DNA from: Crocodylus rhombifer
Taxonomy: Eukaryota > Chordata > Crocodylia > Crocodylidae
Assembly: GCA_038503035.1 (NCBI GenBank)
Contig: JAVSML010025154.1
Coordinates: forward strand, 558,001-622,000
Length of the DNA stretch: 64,000 nt
Direction of reading: 5' to 3'
This document shows, piece after piece, positions 12,371 through 22,826 of this stretch (positions are counted from its first letter, which is position 1; each line of letters starts with the position of its first letter). The position numbers and the translations under genes are program-made. Below the pieces are notes generated by a model. It was not told the origin of the DNA. It was given only the letters and a program-made list of their open reading frames with translations, and did not search any database.

Positions 12371-14634
12371 CAAGAATACGGATCTATGAAATTTATAACA
12401 AGTGGTGCCACTCTCATTTGGGCTTGCCAGCTACAAACGGATTCACCAGGCACCTAACTAGACCTTTTATATGTACTCCATGATCCAGAGAATTGACGGT
12501 TGCCTAGAAAACAAATATTTCTGAAACTTTTGGTAGCAACTGACTTTCTGACCAGACATTCTGATACTTCATTTGTGCATTTTAGAAACATTTCCTAGCC
12601 TAATTTGAAATAAGGGAACTGCTTTGGCATTTTGTGTGCCCACAAAGTTCAAAATATATCAAATTGAGCTACAGGTGCACAAAGTACATATAATCATACC
12701 TTAGAAGATGATATTTGTTTTGTAGAGGTTTCAAAACCAGAAGGTCAGGGTTCTAAATATAACTTACTTTCAAGTTTTCACTTTCAACTTTTCCATCTCC
12801 TTATTGTGTCTGGCCTACCTGGAGGAATAGAGTCTACTGCTGCTACAACTACAAGGCAATGTAGCTATTCTGGTAATTCAAGAAGTCTAGGTTCATGCTT
12901 TGACTCTAGTACTGCTGTGCAATCAATGTATTGCCATGATTTACTAATCTGCTTACATAATAAAACACTCGTTTTAATTAACTTACATGCTATAGAAAAA
13001 TGATTCATATGTGTGTGTCTCATGACTTTTAAAATATAAGGGTTATTCTTATTTACCAACATGAAATTTACTGCATAAAGCCAGATCTACATGGTGTTAG
13101 ATGGAGAGATGGGAAAGTGAGAGAGAAAACAGAGAGAAAGCATCAAAAATGTCCCAGATTAAATAAAGACAGATAGTTTTGAATGTATAAATCCAAGAAA
13201 AGAGTATATATGGGAATGTGTATCTCTCTAAACGTTTATATTACACGACAACTAATTCACATAGTCACTAAACTCAGCTAAATTAAAGTGCAAATTTGCA
13301 TAAACTTTACACAGATCCTGAACAATTTCTTCAAGACTAAAACTGTGCATTAAGCCTGAGGATGTATTTTTTAAATTTTAAAATGGCATAATCCACAGAA
13401 CCCAGCTTTCGGGGGATGTACATATTGGATCCAGATAGGTTAGCTATCCTGCTCAACTGGCTAATTAGTGATACAGTTCAGAAACCACATGCTATGCAGC
13501 ATCAAAACTTTGGTAAGGTCAGTAATTATTGTATAAAACAGCTTGGCAACTAGTTTTAACATCTTCAGGCAGTTAAGCTGTGTGGAATTCAAAATAACTT
13601 TTGTTTTTTTTAATAAATTTTTCATTTGCATTACTTGTCTAGCAGTATTAAACTAAATGTAACTATGATTTACTATCATTTAAGGGTCCCTTTACAATGC
13701 CAGAATGATAAAAAGTTGCCTTAGTTCAAATAAGAAACAAGACCTTTGACTTCATAGCCTTTGATCAGGTTATTTAAATCCAGAATGCAACTTTTATTCA
13801 CGTGATACTACATTTACCCACCATCATATTTAATGTATATTTTTCCCCATGTAGTTTGGCATTTCAAGATCCAAATAGGAACTATGTAATCAACTAAAAC
13901 ATGGAATTTTGATACACAAATATTTTAATTAAAAAGAAACACTTTTGAAGTGAGAAATCAGGAAGAAAAAACTATAGAAGGAGTGCTCTGTCCCAAAACA
14001 ATGCAGTGTATCAAAGCTGACTGACACCTATATAGTACAATTCCCCCCAAAATGTGGGTATTAATTTATAGTCCTCAGAGCCAACTTGTGTTATGGTGAT
14101 GATGATGATGAGGTTGAATTTACTGAAAAGTTAAATATTACAGGATATGTCTCAACCCTCACCACACAATGGTCAGTTCAGCCAGCTCTTCAGGCATTCT
14201 TGGAAACTCTGAGTCCTAATGTACAGTTAACAAACAGCATGCTACACACTGGGAAGTCCCATATAAAGAGAATGTGAACTTTCTGAGATTCCTATAAATT
14301 GTTTCTCCAAGCAAGAATTCTCCATGCTCCATGATAATGGAGGCCCATCTTTTTGGAAGCTGTGCCATAAATTAACCCTGCACCTTCCTCAAGTGCAACT
14401 CCATCTGCTGCTCTATTTTCTGCTCCCTGCCTTATCTACAGCTGTGTTGCTTATCCCTCTCCCCCGCCCCCCATCAGCCATGCACACAATCTGTCTATGC
14501 TACATGTGTCACTCATACCTCAGGTTGCCCAACCCTGCTCTATGGAATAGCCAAAGAACAACAGCAAACCTATAACTTTACTAAAAAACTTAAATCCAAT
14601 CCATTTGTCCTTTTGAGTTGGACCCTTGTGGACT
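12371..14634. other. Intronic DNA, nothing recognised
   Basis: No gene or classifiable repeat. A short gat run sits at 14098-14111. The small open frames here show no family resemblance. Confidence 0.5.
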
Positions 14635-15180
14635 CCCTACTGGTGCTGCCATAAGTTGGAGTACTGTGTCAAGTTCTGGGCACTGCACTTCGAGAGGGAT
14701 GTGGACAACATGGAGAGGGTCCAGAGGAGAGCCACTAGCATGATCGGGGGCAGCAGGGCAGGCCCTATGAGGAGAGGCTACGGGACCTGAACCTGTTCAG
14801 CCTCCACAAGAGCAGGCTGAGGGGGGATCTAGTGGCCTGTTACAAACTAGTCAGGGGGGACCAGCAGGCATTGGGGAAGTCCCTGTTCCCCCGAGCACTA
14901 CCAGGAGTGACTAGAAATGACGGTCACAAGCTGGCAGAGGGTAGATTCAGACTAGATATCAGGAGGTGCTACTTCACTGTCAGGGCGGCTAGGATCTGGA
15001 AACAACTTCCAAGAGAAGTGGTGCTGGCTTCTACCCTGGAGGTCTTTAGGAGGAGGCTAGATGAACACCTTGCTGGGATCATTTGACCCCAGTAATCTTT
15101 CCTGCCATGGCAGGTGGTTGGACTCGATGTTCTGCTCAGGTCCCTTCCAACCCTACCAACTATGAAACTATGAAGATCCC
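14635..15180 (+). mobile_element. CR1 LINE 3' end (subfamily B)
   Basis: This is the last part of a CR1 ORF2 plus its 3' tail. LEYCVKFWALHFERDVDN-like sequence starts near 14660, and the in-frame end at 14832-15086 reads VTRNDGHKLAEGRFRLDIRR and closes with the typical LAGI ending. The tail shows ggttggactcgatg, cccttccaaccc and a short actatgaa repeat. It is the same subfamily as the nested minus-strand copy at 24067-25066. It is 5' truncated, as is usual for CR1, and lies directly before the LTR insertion. Confidence 0.9.
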
Positions 15181-15187
15181 TATGTTC

Positions 15188-15192
15188 TTCCT
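15188..15192. repeat. Left target-site duplication of the solo LTR
   Basis: The 5-bp sequence ttcct is repeated exactly at 16330-16334. Confidence 0.8.
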
Positions 15193-15490
15193 TGTAAATG
15201 TTTTATTTTATTTCTTGTTGTGTATAACTGCCGCGCGACACTCTCACATTTATGTAACCTTGAAGACTTGACTGTTAATCAAAATGAGCGCTTTGTACTT
15301 TTCTCCTCTGGCATTAAGCTACACATGCGCATTCTGTAAATTTCATTTCTTATCTAGAAGTGTCATTTCTGCAAAAACAAAACTTATGTAGAAAATCTGC
15401 CTAGCAATTACTGTGTAAAAGAAACTATCCTATCCCTGTATGCTTAGCTTATATCATAGTTAGTGTCACAGAGGCAGTCCAACCAACAAC

Positions 15491-15500
15491 TATAAAAGAG
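15491..15500 (+). promoter_or_regulatory. TATA-like box of the LTR promoter
   Basis: The ctataaaaga motif lies about 300 bp into the LTR, where U3 promoters are expected. No initiation data; inferred from position only. Confidence 0.45.
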
Positions 15501-15663
15501 GCAAAGAAGCAGGAAGTAGCAGAGATGACAACTGGATGATCCTGTAGGCCTGATCACCCTGCAGACCAGTTCTCAGCCTCCCTGCCTGGGCGTATCCCAG
15601 CGAAAACCAAGGCCTCGAAAGCCCAACAATCGACAACGACTCACCATGTTACAGTTTTGTACT

Positions 15664-16148
15664 CAACATCCCATTTATGAGCTGTTGACCAGTTCTGGGA
15701 CTTAAGGAGCAGGCAGCTGCACCTAGCTTTGGACTGGTTCCAGTGTTGGAATGCAACGGCTTGCTCTGGAACCCCGTGAACCAACAGACCCCCTATGTAT
15801 CCGGCATACTGTAACTGAAGAAACATCGGAGACTACACTTCTCGACTGCCTCTCTTCGTAGCTTAGACAGCATATCTACATTCTCTATACTTATATTTAC
15901 TGCAACTTCGTTCCAGCCTGCCTCCCCTCTTATTCATAAGAGGGTGAGGCCAGGTGAGTGAATAAAACCTTTTGTTTTACCTTATATCTGCTCTGTAATA
16001 ACTTCTACTACTAACATCCCATCTCAATGAGCTGTTGACCAGTTCTGGGACTTAAGGAGCCGGCAGCCGCACCTAGCACTGGACTGGTTCCAGTGTTGGA
16101 ACGCAAGGGCTAGCTCCGGAACCTCGTGAACCAACAGACATCCTATAG
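15664..16148 (+). repeat. Direct duplication inside the LTR
   Basis: Two copies of about 135 bp start at acatccca (15666 and 16014) and share gagctgttgaccagttctg, gactggttccagtgttggaa and gtgaaccaacagac with few differences. One copy precedes the poly(A) signal and the other follows it. Confidence 0.88.
15959..15966 (+). terminator. Polyadenylation signal in the LTR
   Basis: An aataaa hexamer is followed by a T-rich/GT-rich stretch (ccttttgttttacc) and sits about 470 bp downstream of the TATA-like box, consistent with an R-region signal. Confidence 0.5.
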
Positions 16149-16491
16149 ACTTATTACAAAGAAAACTAACAACTTACTCTAAGTCATCTACTTGCGCCAG
16201 CTCGGCGAACCTCGAGGGTGGTTATAAAGCTACCTCCAATCCCGCCCCACAAGCCACACGCTCGCCCGCTCCACAAAGCCCGTGGCTCCCCAAGCGGTGC
16301 CGGAACCGCTAGCCCGGCATTCCGCCACATTCCTCAGGAGAATTCCAGTGGATAAGAGTAGAATCTATTAAATATAAAGCTGATGGGAGAGGCTGCTGTG
16401 GAGAGTAGTCCTCCCTTCACAGTTGTAGAGCCTTAACTTCACAGTTTGCTCAGATATGGTTCCATGGGATTATGAGGAAAGGGAACATATT

Positions 16492-16727
16492 GGGCACATC
16501 TACATGAGATGCTACACCACTGTAGCGATGAGCTACAGTGACATAGCTCATCATTACAGCAATGTAGCATCAGCATGCATAAACTATGATGCCAATGCTA
16601 CTGCAAGTAGAGACAGAAATGACCCATGCAGTGCCGAGACTGTGTAGTAACAGCAGTTACTGCTCAGTCATTTAGTACTTGTTTAGCAGTAAGAACTGCA
16701 TAGTTGGGCACACATGTAGTCATGCCC
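16492..16727. mobile_element. MITE family B, copy 2, target duplication ATT
   Basis: The left end is gggcacatctacatgag and the right end, read inward, gggcatgactacatgtgtgc. The flanks are att (16489-16491) and att (16728-16730). The interior has palindromic blocks of the tgtagcgatgagctacag type. No coding content. Confidence 0.82.
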
Positions 16728-18984
16728 ATTGCAGAGAACATGTATACCTTCCCATTGTGCCATTTTAGGATTTTTTTATATTGCCAGAGAAATACAAGAA
16801 GCCTTTGTATGAATAAGATTGGGGCACCTCTATATACGGAATGACATTCTGCATTGATCCCAATGGAGTGACTTCAATTTATTAGTTAAGTATATGCTAT
16901 ACTTAAGGATTTGTTAAGGTCTTTCTACGTCCTCCATCTACAGTAGCACAAACGCATACTACTACAGGTTAGTTTAAGTAAATATGTGCTAAGGCAGTAT
17001 CTTAAGTGCATGTTGTTTTCCTGCTGTAAAGGTTCCTCCAGAGCTGTTTCAAATTTATTGGTGTTTGGAACCTTTTAAATATCCATTATTCACCTAATTG
17101 AGCACAACAATTCCATTTGAGTTAGCATTTATGTTTGTCAGAATACATTTAAGTGTTATTTGCCTAATTGACCATAAAATCTCCCCTGGAAACCTGGGTT
17201 GGTTGCAGCAAATACATACTGTGGACACAATAATGATATTTGTTAATACTTAATTTTTTCTCCTTACCTCTTCCAATTTGGGAACTCCAAATGTCTTAAT
17301 TTAAGTTACTCGTGACCAAGATTTTCTTTAGCCATTTGCTTCTACAGGACATTAGCCTTGGAAACATACCACAGTTGCTCTTTGAACCTTGCATTGATGG
17401 GTGTCTGCATTCACACCCCAGCTACTATTGTTGTGTCTGAAGTCAACAGGTGATATTACTTTTGCTGAGATAGAACAATTGGCCTACCTCCACCTAGCTC
17501 CCTGTCGCCCTGAATTAGGTCACCTCCCTCCACCCCCACTCCAAGCTCTAATTCTAAAAACAAAAACAAAAAAATTAATAGCATTTTCCTCCAAAGCCAA
17601 AGGGGGTTTAGAAACACTCTTATCATTCATTCCCTTTCAGGTCCCAATTAGTTTTGTTTATTTTGCATTACACTGTATTTGGTTCTATTCTGTTGGGCAG
17701 TTCCCCAAACAAGACAGGGCTGCAAAGTGATGATCGGCTATTATTTCACAGTCAAGAAAGCAATATGAAATTACTACAATAACTGAATTCTGAAACCTTT
17801 ATTTCAGTGTCCTTTCTATTTCTTTACCCTCTCACTGCCCCAATATGAACCTACTGAAGCTAAACCCACAACAGAAACAAATGGAAGCTACTTTAAGGAC
17901 TGCTGAATAAAGTTCTCCAAGCATCTGGGATAATGTAAACCTGTTACATGTGTAATGCAAACTTGCTGCCTGTTGCCACTGGCAGTCCAACCTCCCAAAT
18001 AAGATCATCTTCAGAAAGAGGTTAGTACTTTTTCTACAGTCTCCTGGTACTTGCAGTCGTTATTATCCCCATTCCCACCTCCCAGTACCAGATTTGGGCT
18101 CCAAGTTTGTCTGAGAGCCCACATTACACATTTCTGCTGTTCATCTCTTTCATTGGTTCTGTTAAGCCACTGGACTCATCTCTAGACAGGCAGTGTCCTC
18201 ACCAGGATTTTAATATAAGTTGCTATTGTTCTGGCTGCAGAGTAAGGAGGCCTTTTGAGATCCAAAGAGGAAGTGATCTGCAAACACAGCTGGGATCTTG
18301 TGGTCCTTGCCAAGAGTTTCCGCACAGAAACATCTGAAATCACCCATAGTTCTACTCTATTCCTAGAAATGGAGTCATTTGTGACAGTTGGAACTACTTG
18401 AAAAGATGTCTACTATTACATCTTGATGTAATTTAGCCATCCTGTCATGTGCTGATCTTGCATGGGATAAGCTGCCCAGCTTGCACAGGGCCACTTAGAG
18501 AGGAAGGATTTCGTTTAAGACCCATTTCAATTTCCTGGTGCACCACAGATTTTTCTATGCAATTCTGAACCATCTCTTAAAACAAGATTGGCATAAGAGA
18601 TCTAGGCATGGACACACTGAGCATCTCCAGCTTCTTTGGAATTCACAAATCCATATTAAGCTCCTAAATTTTCTATACTTTAAGTGGGAAGAATTAGGAA
18701 AGCAGCTTTCCAATAACAGCACTCAAGGCACTGAGCAAAGGGGGGCACCTTTTGCCAACTGAAAACAACAAAGAAAGGAGCCTGAAATCCTTCCTCTCTC
18801 ACAGGCTTATGCTCTTACCTGCAGCCCTAGCTATGCACCCAGGTAAGACTGGGATTCACAGGCCCACACTGCCGCCTGCACTTAGGTGTCCTGCTTGCCC
18901 CCTTGTGGGCATGCCACTGCTTACTCTTTTGCAGTTGTGAAAGAGTAAAAGAAGTGAAAATGCTGGGTTTTAGATGATCTCTCT
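16728..18984. other. Intronic DNA, mostly unassigned
   Basis: No gene. A stretch around 18460-18530 (gcccagcttgcacagggcca and onward) faintly resembles a reversed MIR SINE but is too diverged to call. Confidence 0.45.
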
Positions 18985-19430
18985 CACTCAGGCTGAGGGG
19001 CCTCAAATCCACATCTCTCACCTCCTAGCAGAGTACACGAACCACCTAAGTAGATACAAGACTGAGATCAAACCACTCTCTAACCCTCCTGTTGAAGCTG
19101 AACCACTGTGTAGCAAAGAGTTCAAGATTCATGGGGCAGGAGGGATAGCAAGCAAGGAACATAACTGTGTAGCCCAGCAGTGAGGGTACTTGCCTGGGAA
19201 GAGGCAGGGGGAAAGCTTGGGTACCAGTTGCCACTCCCAATACAAGTACTCCCTAGTGCAAAATGTATACACTTTGTTTGGAAGCTGAGATCAGAAATTC
19301 AAGACTCCTTCTTCCCATCTGGGAGATGATAGAGTGGATTTGAATACTCTCAGGCTGAAGAGGCCCAGGAACCTAGGACTTCTACTTCTTGGACAAGTGT
19401 TCTACACAGCAGGCTATTACACCAAAGAGC
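18985..19430. repeat. Cluster of three tRNA-like modules in alternating orientation
   Basis: On the minus strand, 18995-19050 and 19335-19420 read as tRNA-like heads. They have an A-box-like side (cagcaggctatta, seen reversed) and a B-box-like side (ggatttgaata, seen reversed). On the plus strand, 19168-19240 has tgtagcccagcagtgagggt followed by cttgcctgggaagaggcag, which also resembles a tRNA-derived SINE head. None can be folded into a complete tRNA by eye, and the B boxes are degraded. They are probably fossil tRNA-derived SINE pieces, not functional tRNA genes. Confidence 0.45.
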
Positions 19431-19714
19431 CAGCACCAGCACCTCCTTCATGTTTTTGAATGAAAGTGCTCTTAGGTTTTGAACTCAAGACTCTCAATGT
19501 GCATTAGGCATGTCTAGGCATGCATGGTCTAACTGGATCTTTCAGGGTACCTTGGTGGATGGATGCCTGGTTGGTGAAACCCAAATGACTTGAGTCAGAA
19601 GAGAGCTTAAACTTGAGGCACACAAATAAGTTTTCTGGTGAAAACAGAGGAACTTAAATGAGATTAAAGAAAGCTCCTACATTCCCCAGAAGTCTCACTT
19701 TGGGTGCCTAAGTT

Positions 19715-19855
19715 CCCTTCTTACCCTAGACCTTAATTTCTTTGTATATTAATTACCCTATCTGTAAAATTGGATAATGGTGTTTCCCTACCTCACCAGG
19801 ATGCTGTGAAACAAATGACATAAAAACATTGGGAGGCACTCAAATACTATAGTAT
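19715..19855 (+). mobile_element. MIR-type SINE, 3' part
   Basis: The order ccctatctgtaaaattggat, aatggtgtttccctacctca, ggatgctgtgaaacaaatga and then a gggaggcactcaaatactat block follows the known MIR 3' half step by step. It is plainly old. It may belong with the plus-strand tRNA-like head at 19168, but about 470 bp lie between them. Confidence 0.7.
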
Positions 19856-19874
19856 TGCATGCCTAAGAGACAGA

Positions 19875-20084
19875 GGGCATGTCTACATGTGCACTTTAAT
19901 GCACAGTAGTCTATTCTACTGAGCATTAAAGCGGTGCATAAAAAACTGTGCTAATATGCTAATACGCAGAATAGGCTACTGTGTATTGTCACCTAAAAAG
20001 GACATTTATTTAATGCCTCATACTGGCAGTATTATATTTAATGCACATTAAGAAAAGTACATTAATGCATGTGTAGACACACCC
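19875..20084. mobile_element. MITE family B, copy 3
   Basis: The ends are gggcatgtctacatgtgc and, inward from the right, gggtgtgtctacacatgc, a near-perfect inverted repeat. The flanks are aga and ata, so the 3-bp duplication is now only 2/3. The interior is rich in ttaatgcacagta/tactgtgtatt blocks. Confidence 0.78.
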
Positions 20085-20439
20085 ATAGATTTGCTTTTCT
20101 TCTGCTTAGGGAAGGTCAGGTATAATAACTATGTCTATTTTTATGTATTGTTTATACTTTGCATCTTGCAGTGATGATAAATGTGCCACCCTTATAGACT
20201 TTTCCATCCCTAAAATATGTAGGGAATGTCAGAAGACAATTTTTCTTACAAAACCATGGACAAACTAGCATTAGATTAAGTAGTGTTTGATGAGAGCACT
20301 ATATTTTGTATTTGTACATCTCTGCTATCTTTATGTTCATTCTCTTTCTCCTACCCTCCCCCCCTCTCTGTTGCTCCTTTGAGACCAAATTTTTTTAACC
20401 TGTTGAACTTCTGTAAATAAATCCTAATACTTAGTGGTC

Positions 20440-20718
20440 AAGGAAAGATAAAAACAAGGAGGAATGGTCTCCAGTTGTAGCAAGGGAAGTTTAGGTTGGC
20501 TATTAGGAAAAACTCTCTCACTAGGAGGGTGATGAAGCACTGAAACAGGTTACCTAGAGAGGTGGTAGAATCTTCATCCTTGGAGGTTTTGAAAGCAAGT
20601 CTTGACAAAGCCCTGACTGGGACGATCTAGTTTGGCATGGTCCTGCTTTGAGCAGGGGGCTGGACTAGGTGACCTCCTGAGGTCCCTTCCAACCCTCATT
20701 TTCTATGATTCTACGATT
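20440..20718 (+). mobile_element. CR1 LINE 3' end, old subfamily
   Basis: This is a typical CR1 terminus: a decayed gttggctattaggaaaaact block (FRLDIRKNF-type end), then aggttacctagagaggtggt, ggaggttttgaaagcaagtc, the gcagggggctggactaggtg box and a tctatgattctacga 3' microsatellite. It matches the old subfamily at 9463-10880. Only the last about 280 bp is present. Confidence 0.9.
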
Positions 20719-21532
20719 GTAAGGAAAGACCAATGTATCTGATGCAAAGGCATTAGGAAAAAATGGTCACATAGGCTGCTTACCAGGTAGCCAGCATGAC
20801 TCATATGATTTTTTAAAAATTCAAAACAATTACATTATAAAACAAATATACATACATAATGTGTGTATACACATGCGTGCACACAGTCAAGTATTTCCCT
20901 TACAACCATGAACTCTGTATTCTGACCTCATATGAAAAATTTAAATAAGTGTAGTTAATCAATACATTTTCATTTCTCATTTAAATTTCATATTCAGGAA
21001 TCAACTATAAAATGCACATGAAAAATTAACTTTATTTCACTGGTGGTGCATATTGGATAATTATTTCAAATCACCTTTCTGTTGATTATTTTATTTCTGC
21101 ATTTTACTTCTTTTTTTCTTGCAGAGCAGAATAGTTGTTTAATCCAAATTTCCTCTCTTAACTGCCAGCATTAATTTTTAATAGAATTAGTGTTACATGA
21201 TCCTAGGGTATTATGGCATTATTGCCTTCAGCTGATTTTTAGCTTGGAAGCTTCCTCCATTTTGTTCTAATCTCTGAACCTCTCTAACTGGCTGTTAATA
21301 GCTTATATTTCTTGTTTATATGTCTTGGAATTGGCTGTTCTGATTGTGGTACTACCTTTAATGCAAGAGTGAACACAAGGGGCTTCTTACTGGCTAGAAT
21401 TTCTTTTTTCTTCAGGTTGCCCTTGAATTTTGTCTTCTTGATGGCATTAACCACCCTCATTCCAAACCAGGTACTGGTGTTTCTAGGTTCTTTCTCTGTT
21501 TCTTCACAGGAAAGCAATCTTGCTCCTCTGTC
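20719..21532. other. Intronic DNA, nothing recognised
   Basis: AT-rich, no supported feature. Confidence 0.45.
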
Positions 21533-21540
21533 AGTAATGC

Positions 21541-22058
21541 TAGGGCTGTCTAACTGGCAGACCAAGGGCTGAATGTGCTTCCCAAGGGGTTAATGTGCAG
21601 CCCCTAGGCCCTGGTCCAGCTCCACTTCCCCACTGCTCCAGCAGCTTATGTGGCTGGAGTGACCAGGTTCCCCCTCCCTCCTCCTGCTTCTTCTTCCTCT
21701 CTTGGTGCCTCAGGGTGGGGCAGGGCTGGGTGGTGGGAGGGTGCTGCATGTGCAGCAGGAGGAAATCCATGCTGCCCTCACTACAAGACTGGAACTGGGA
21801 CTGTGAGAATGAGTATGCCTATACTGCTCATGCTGTGTGTGTGGTAGAGAATAGCCAGGTTACCTGGTTGTGCATGCAGCAAGGGAGACCTAAAGTGCCC
21901 AGGCTATGCATATGCCGGGGAGAGTCAGGCTGCCCAGGCTATGAATGGGGTGAGGGAAAAGACGGTTGGGTGTTCTGTGTACACAGTGTGGGGGATGCTG
22001 GAAGGCTGAAGCCCATGCAGCCTGGAGGTCTGCAGCCCACACTGTCCAGAAGGCCCAG
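21541..22058. mobile_element. Probable non-autonomous hAT-like element
   Basis: It begins tagggctgtctaactggcag, a start seen in several hAT families, and has a GC-rich interior. The 8-bp flanks agtaatgc (21533-21540) and aattatgc (22059-22066) match at 6 of 8 positions. The terminal inverted repeat is weak, about half matching. No transposase; the frames at 21595-22110 are compositional. Confidence 0.42.
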
Positions 22059-22066
22059 AATTATGC

Positions 22067-22680
22067 TCTCTTTGATAAAAGGCATATTGCTTTCAGTGAA
22101 ACTGTCTTAATGGGTCGTATCTCACAAAAGCACGGTAACAAGTATCAACCACATGAGAAAGAGGAAAAAGCACTAATAAATTATGTTGTCTGGCTTATTA
22201 AACAAATCGTGCAAATAAAGTCTTGATGAAGATAGGCCCTTTTAGTCCATGTCTTACTGATTTTTTTTCCCTTTCCCCTACCTCCAATCTGAAGAAAGAG
22301 GAGCACCACATTAGAAAAGAAAACTTTGAAAGCTGCAGTGACAGTCTTACTAGGCTATTTTTCAAAGCTGGATAGAGCTTGAATTTTGTTATACTAGTTC
22401 CCAAAACTTGAGAGATTTTTTTGGAGTCCAAACTTTTCTACAGATTTTTCTTTAAAAAGAAAAACCACATTATTTTTAAAACTGTCATTTTCAAAAATGC
22501 CAAAAATACAAACACTTTTTATTTTGAAAAACCACGCCAAAGCCTAAATACTACAAGCACCTATTCATATTGTTACCTTCAAACATGTGAATTATTACAT
22601 AGTGTCAAAGCAGATCTTCACAGGCAAAGAATGAAGTTGACTCATAAAAGCTTGCTGGTATAGGGTCCAAGTGACTTACA
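22067..22680. other. Intronic DNA, nothing recognised
   Basis: AT-rich sequence between two repeat blocks. Confidence 0.45.
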
Positions 22681-22826
22681 CAGGAATCAGCAACCTATCG
22701 CCCATGAGCTATATCTGCCCTTTAAAGCTATTGAATCCAGCCTCCAGATACAGGGCTTTGGCCATGGGGCTTCTTCTTCCCAAGGCAGGGAGAAACAATG
22801 GCAGTGGTAACTGGGACCGAGAATAT

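Larger units (their letters stand above)
15193..16329 (+). mobile_element. Solo LTR of an endogenous retrovirus-like element
   Basis: The block begins with tgtaaatg, ends with ccgccaca (TGT...ACA) and has perfect 5-bp target duplications (ttcct). Inside, a TATA-like actataaaagag sits near 15491 and a polyadenylation-type aataaa near 15960, giving a plausible plus-strand U3-R-U5 order. No internal retroviral genes are present on either side, so this is a solo LTR left by recombination. A segment of about 135 bp is duplicated inside it (15664-15799 and 16012-16148, offset about 350 bp). The exact duplication suggests a fairly recent insertion. Confidence 0.82.

Noticed and set aside
19168..19240. 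A functional tRNA gene
   Set aside because: A-box-like sequence is present but the B box and acceptor pairing are degraded.
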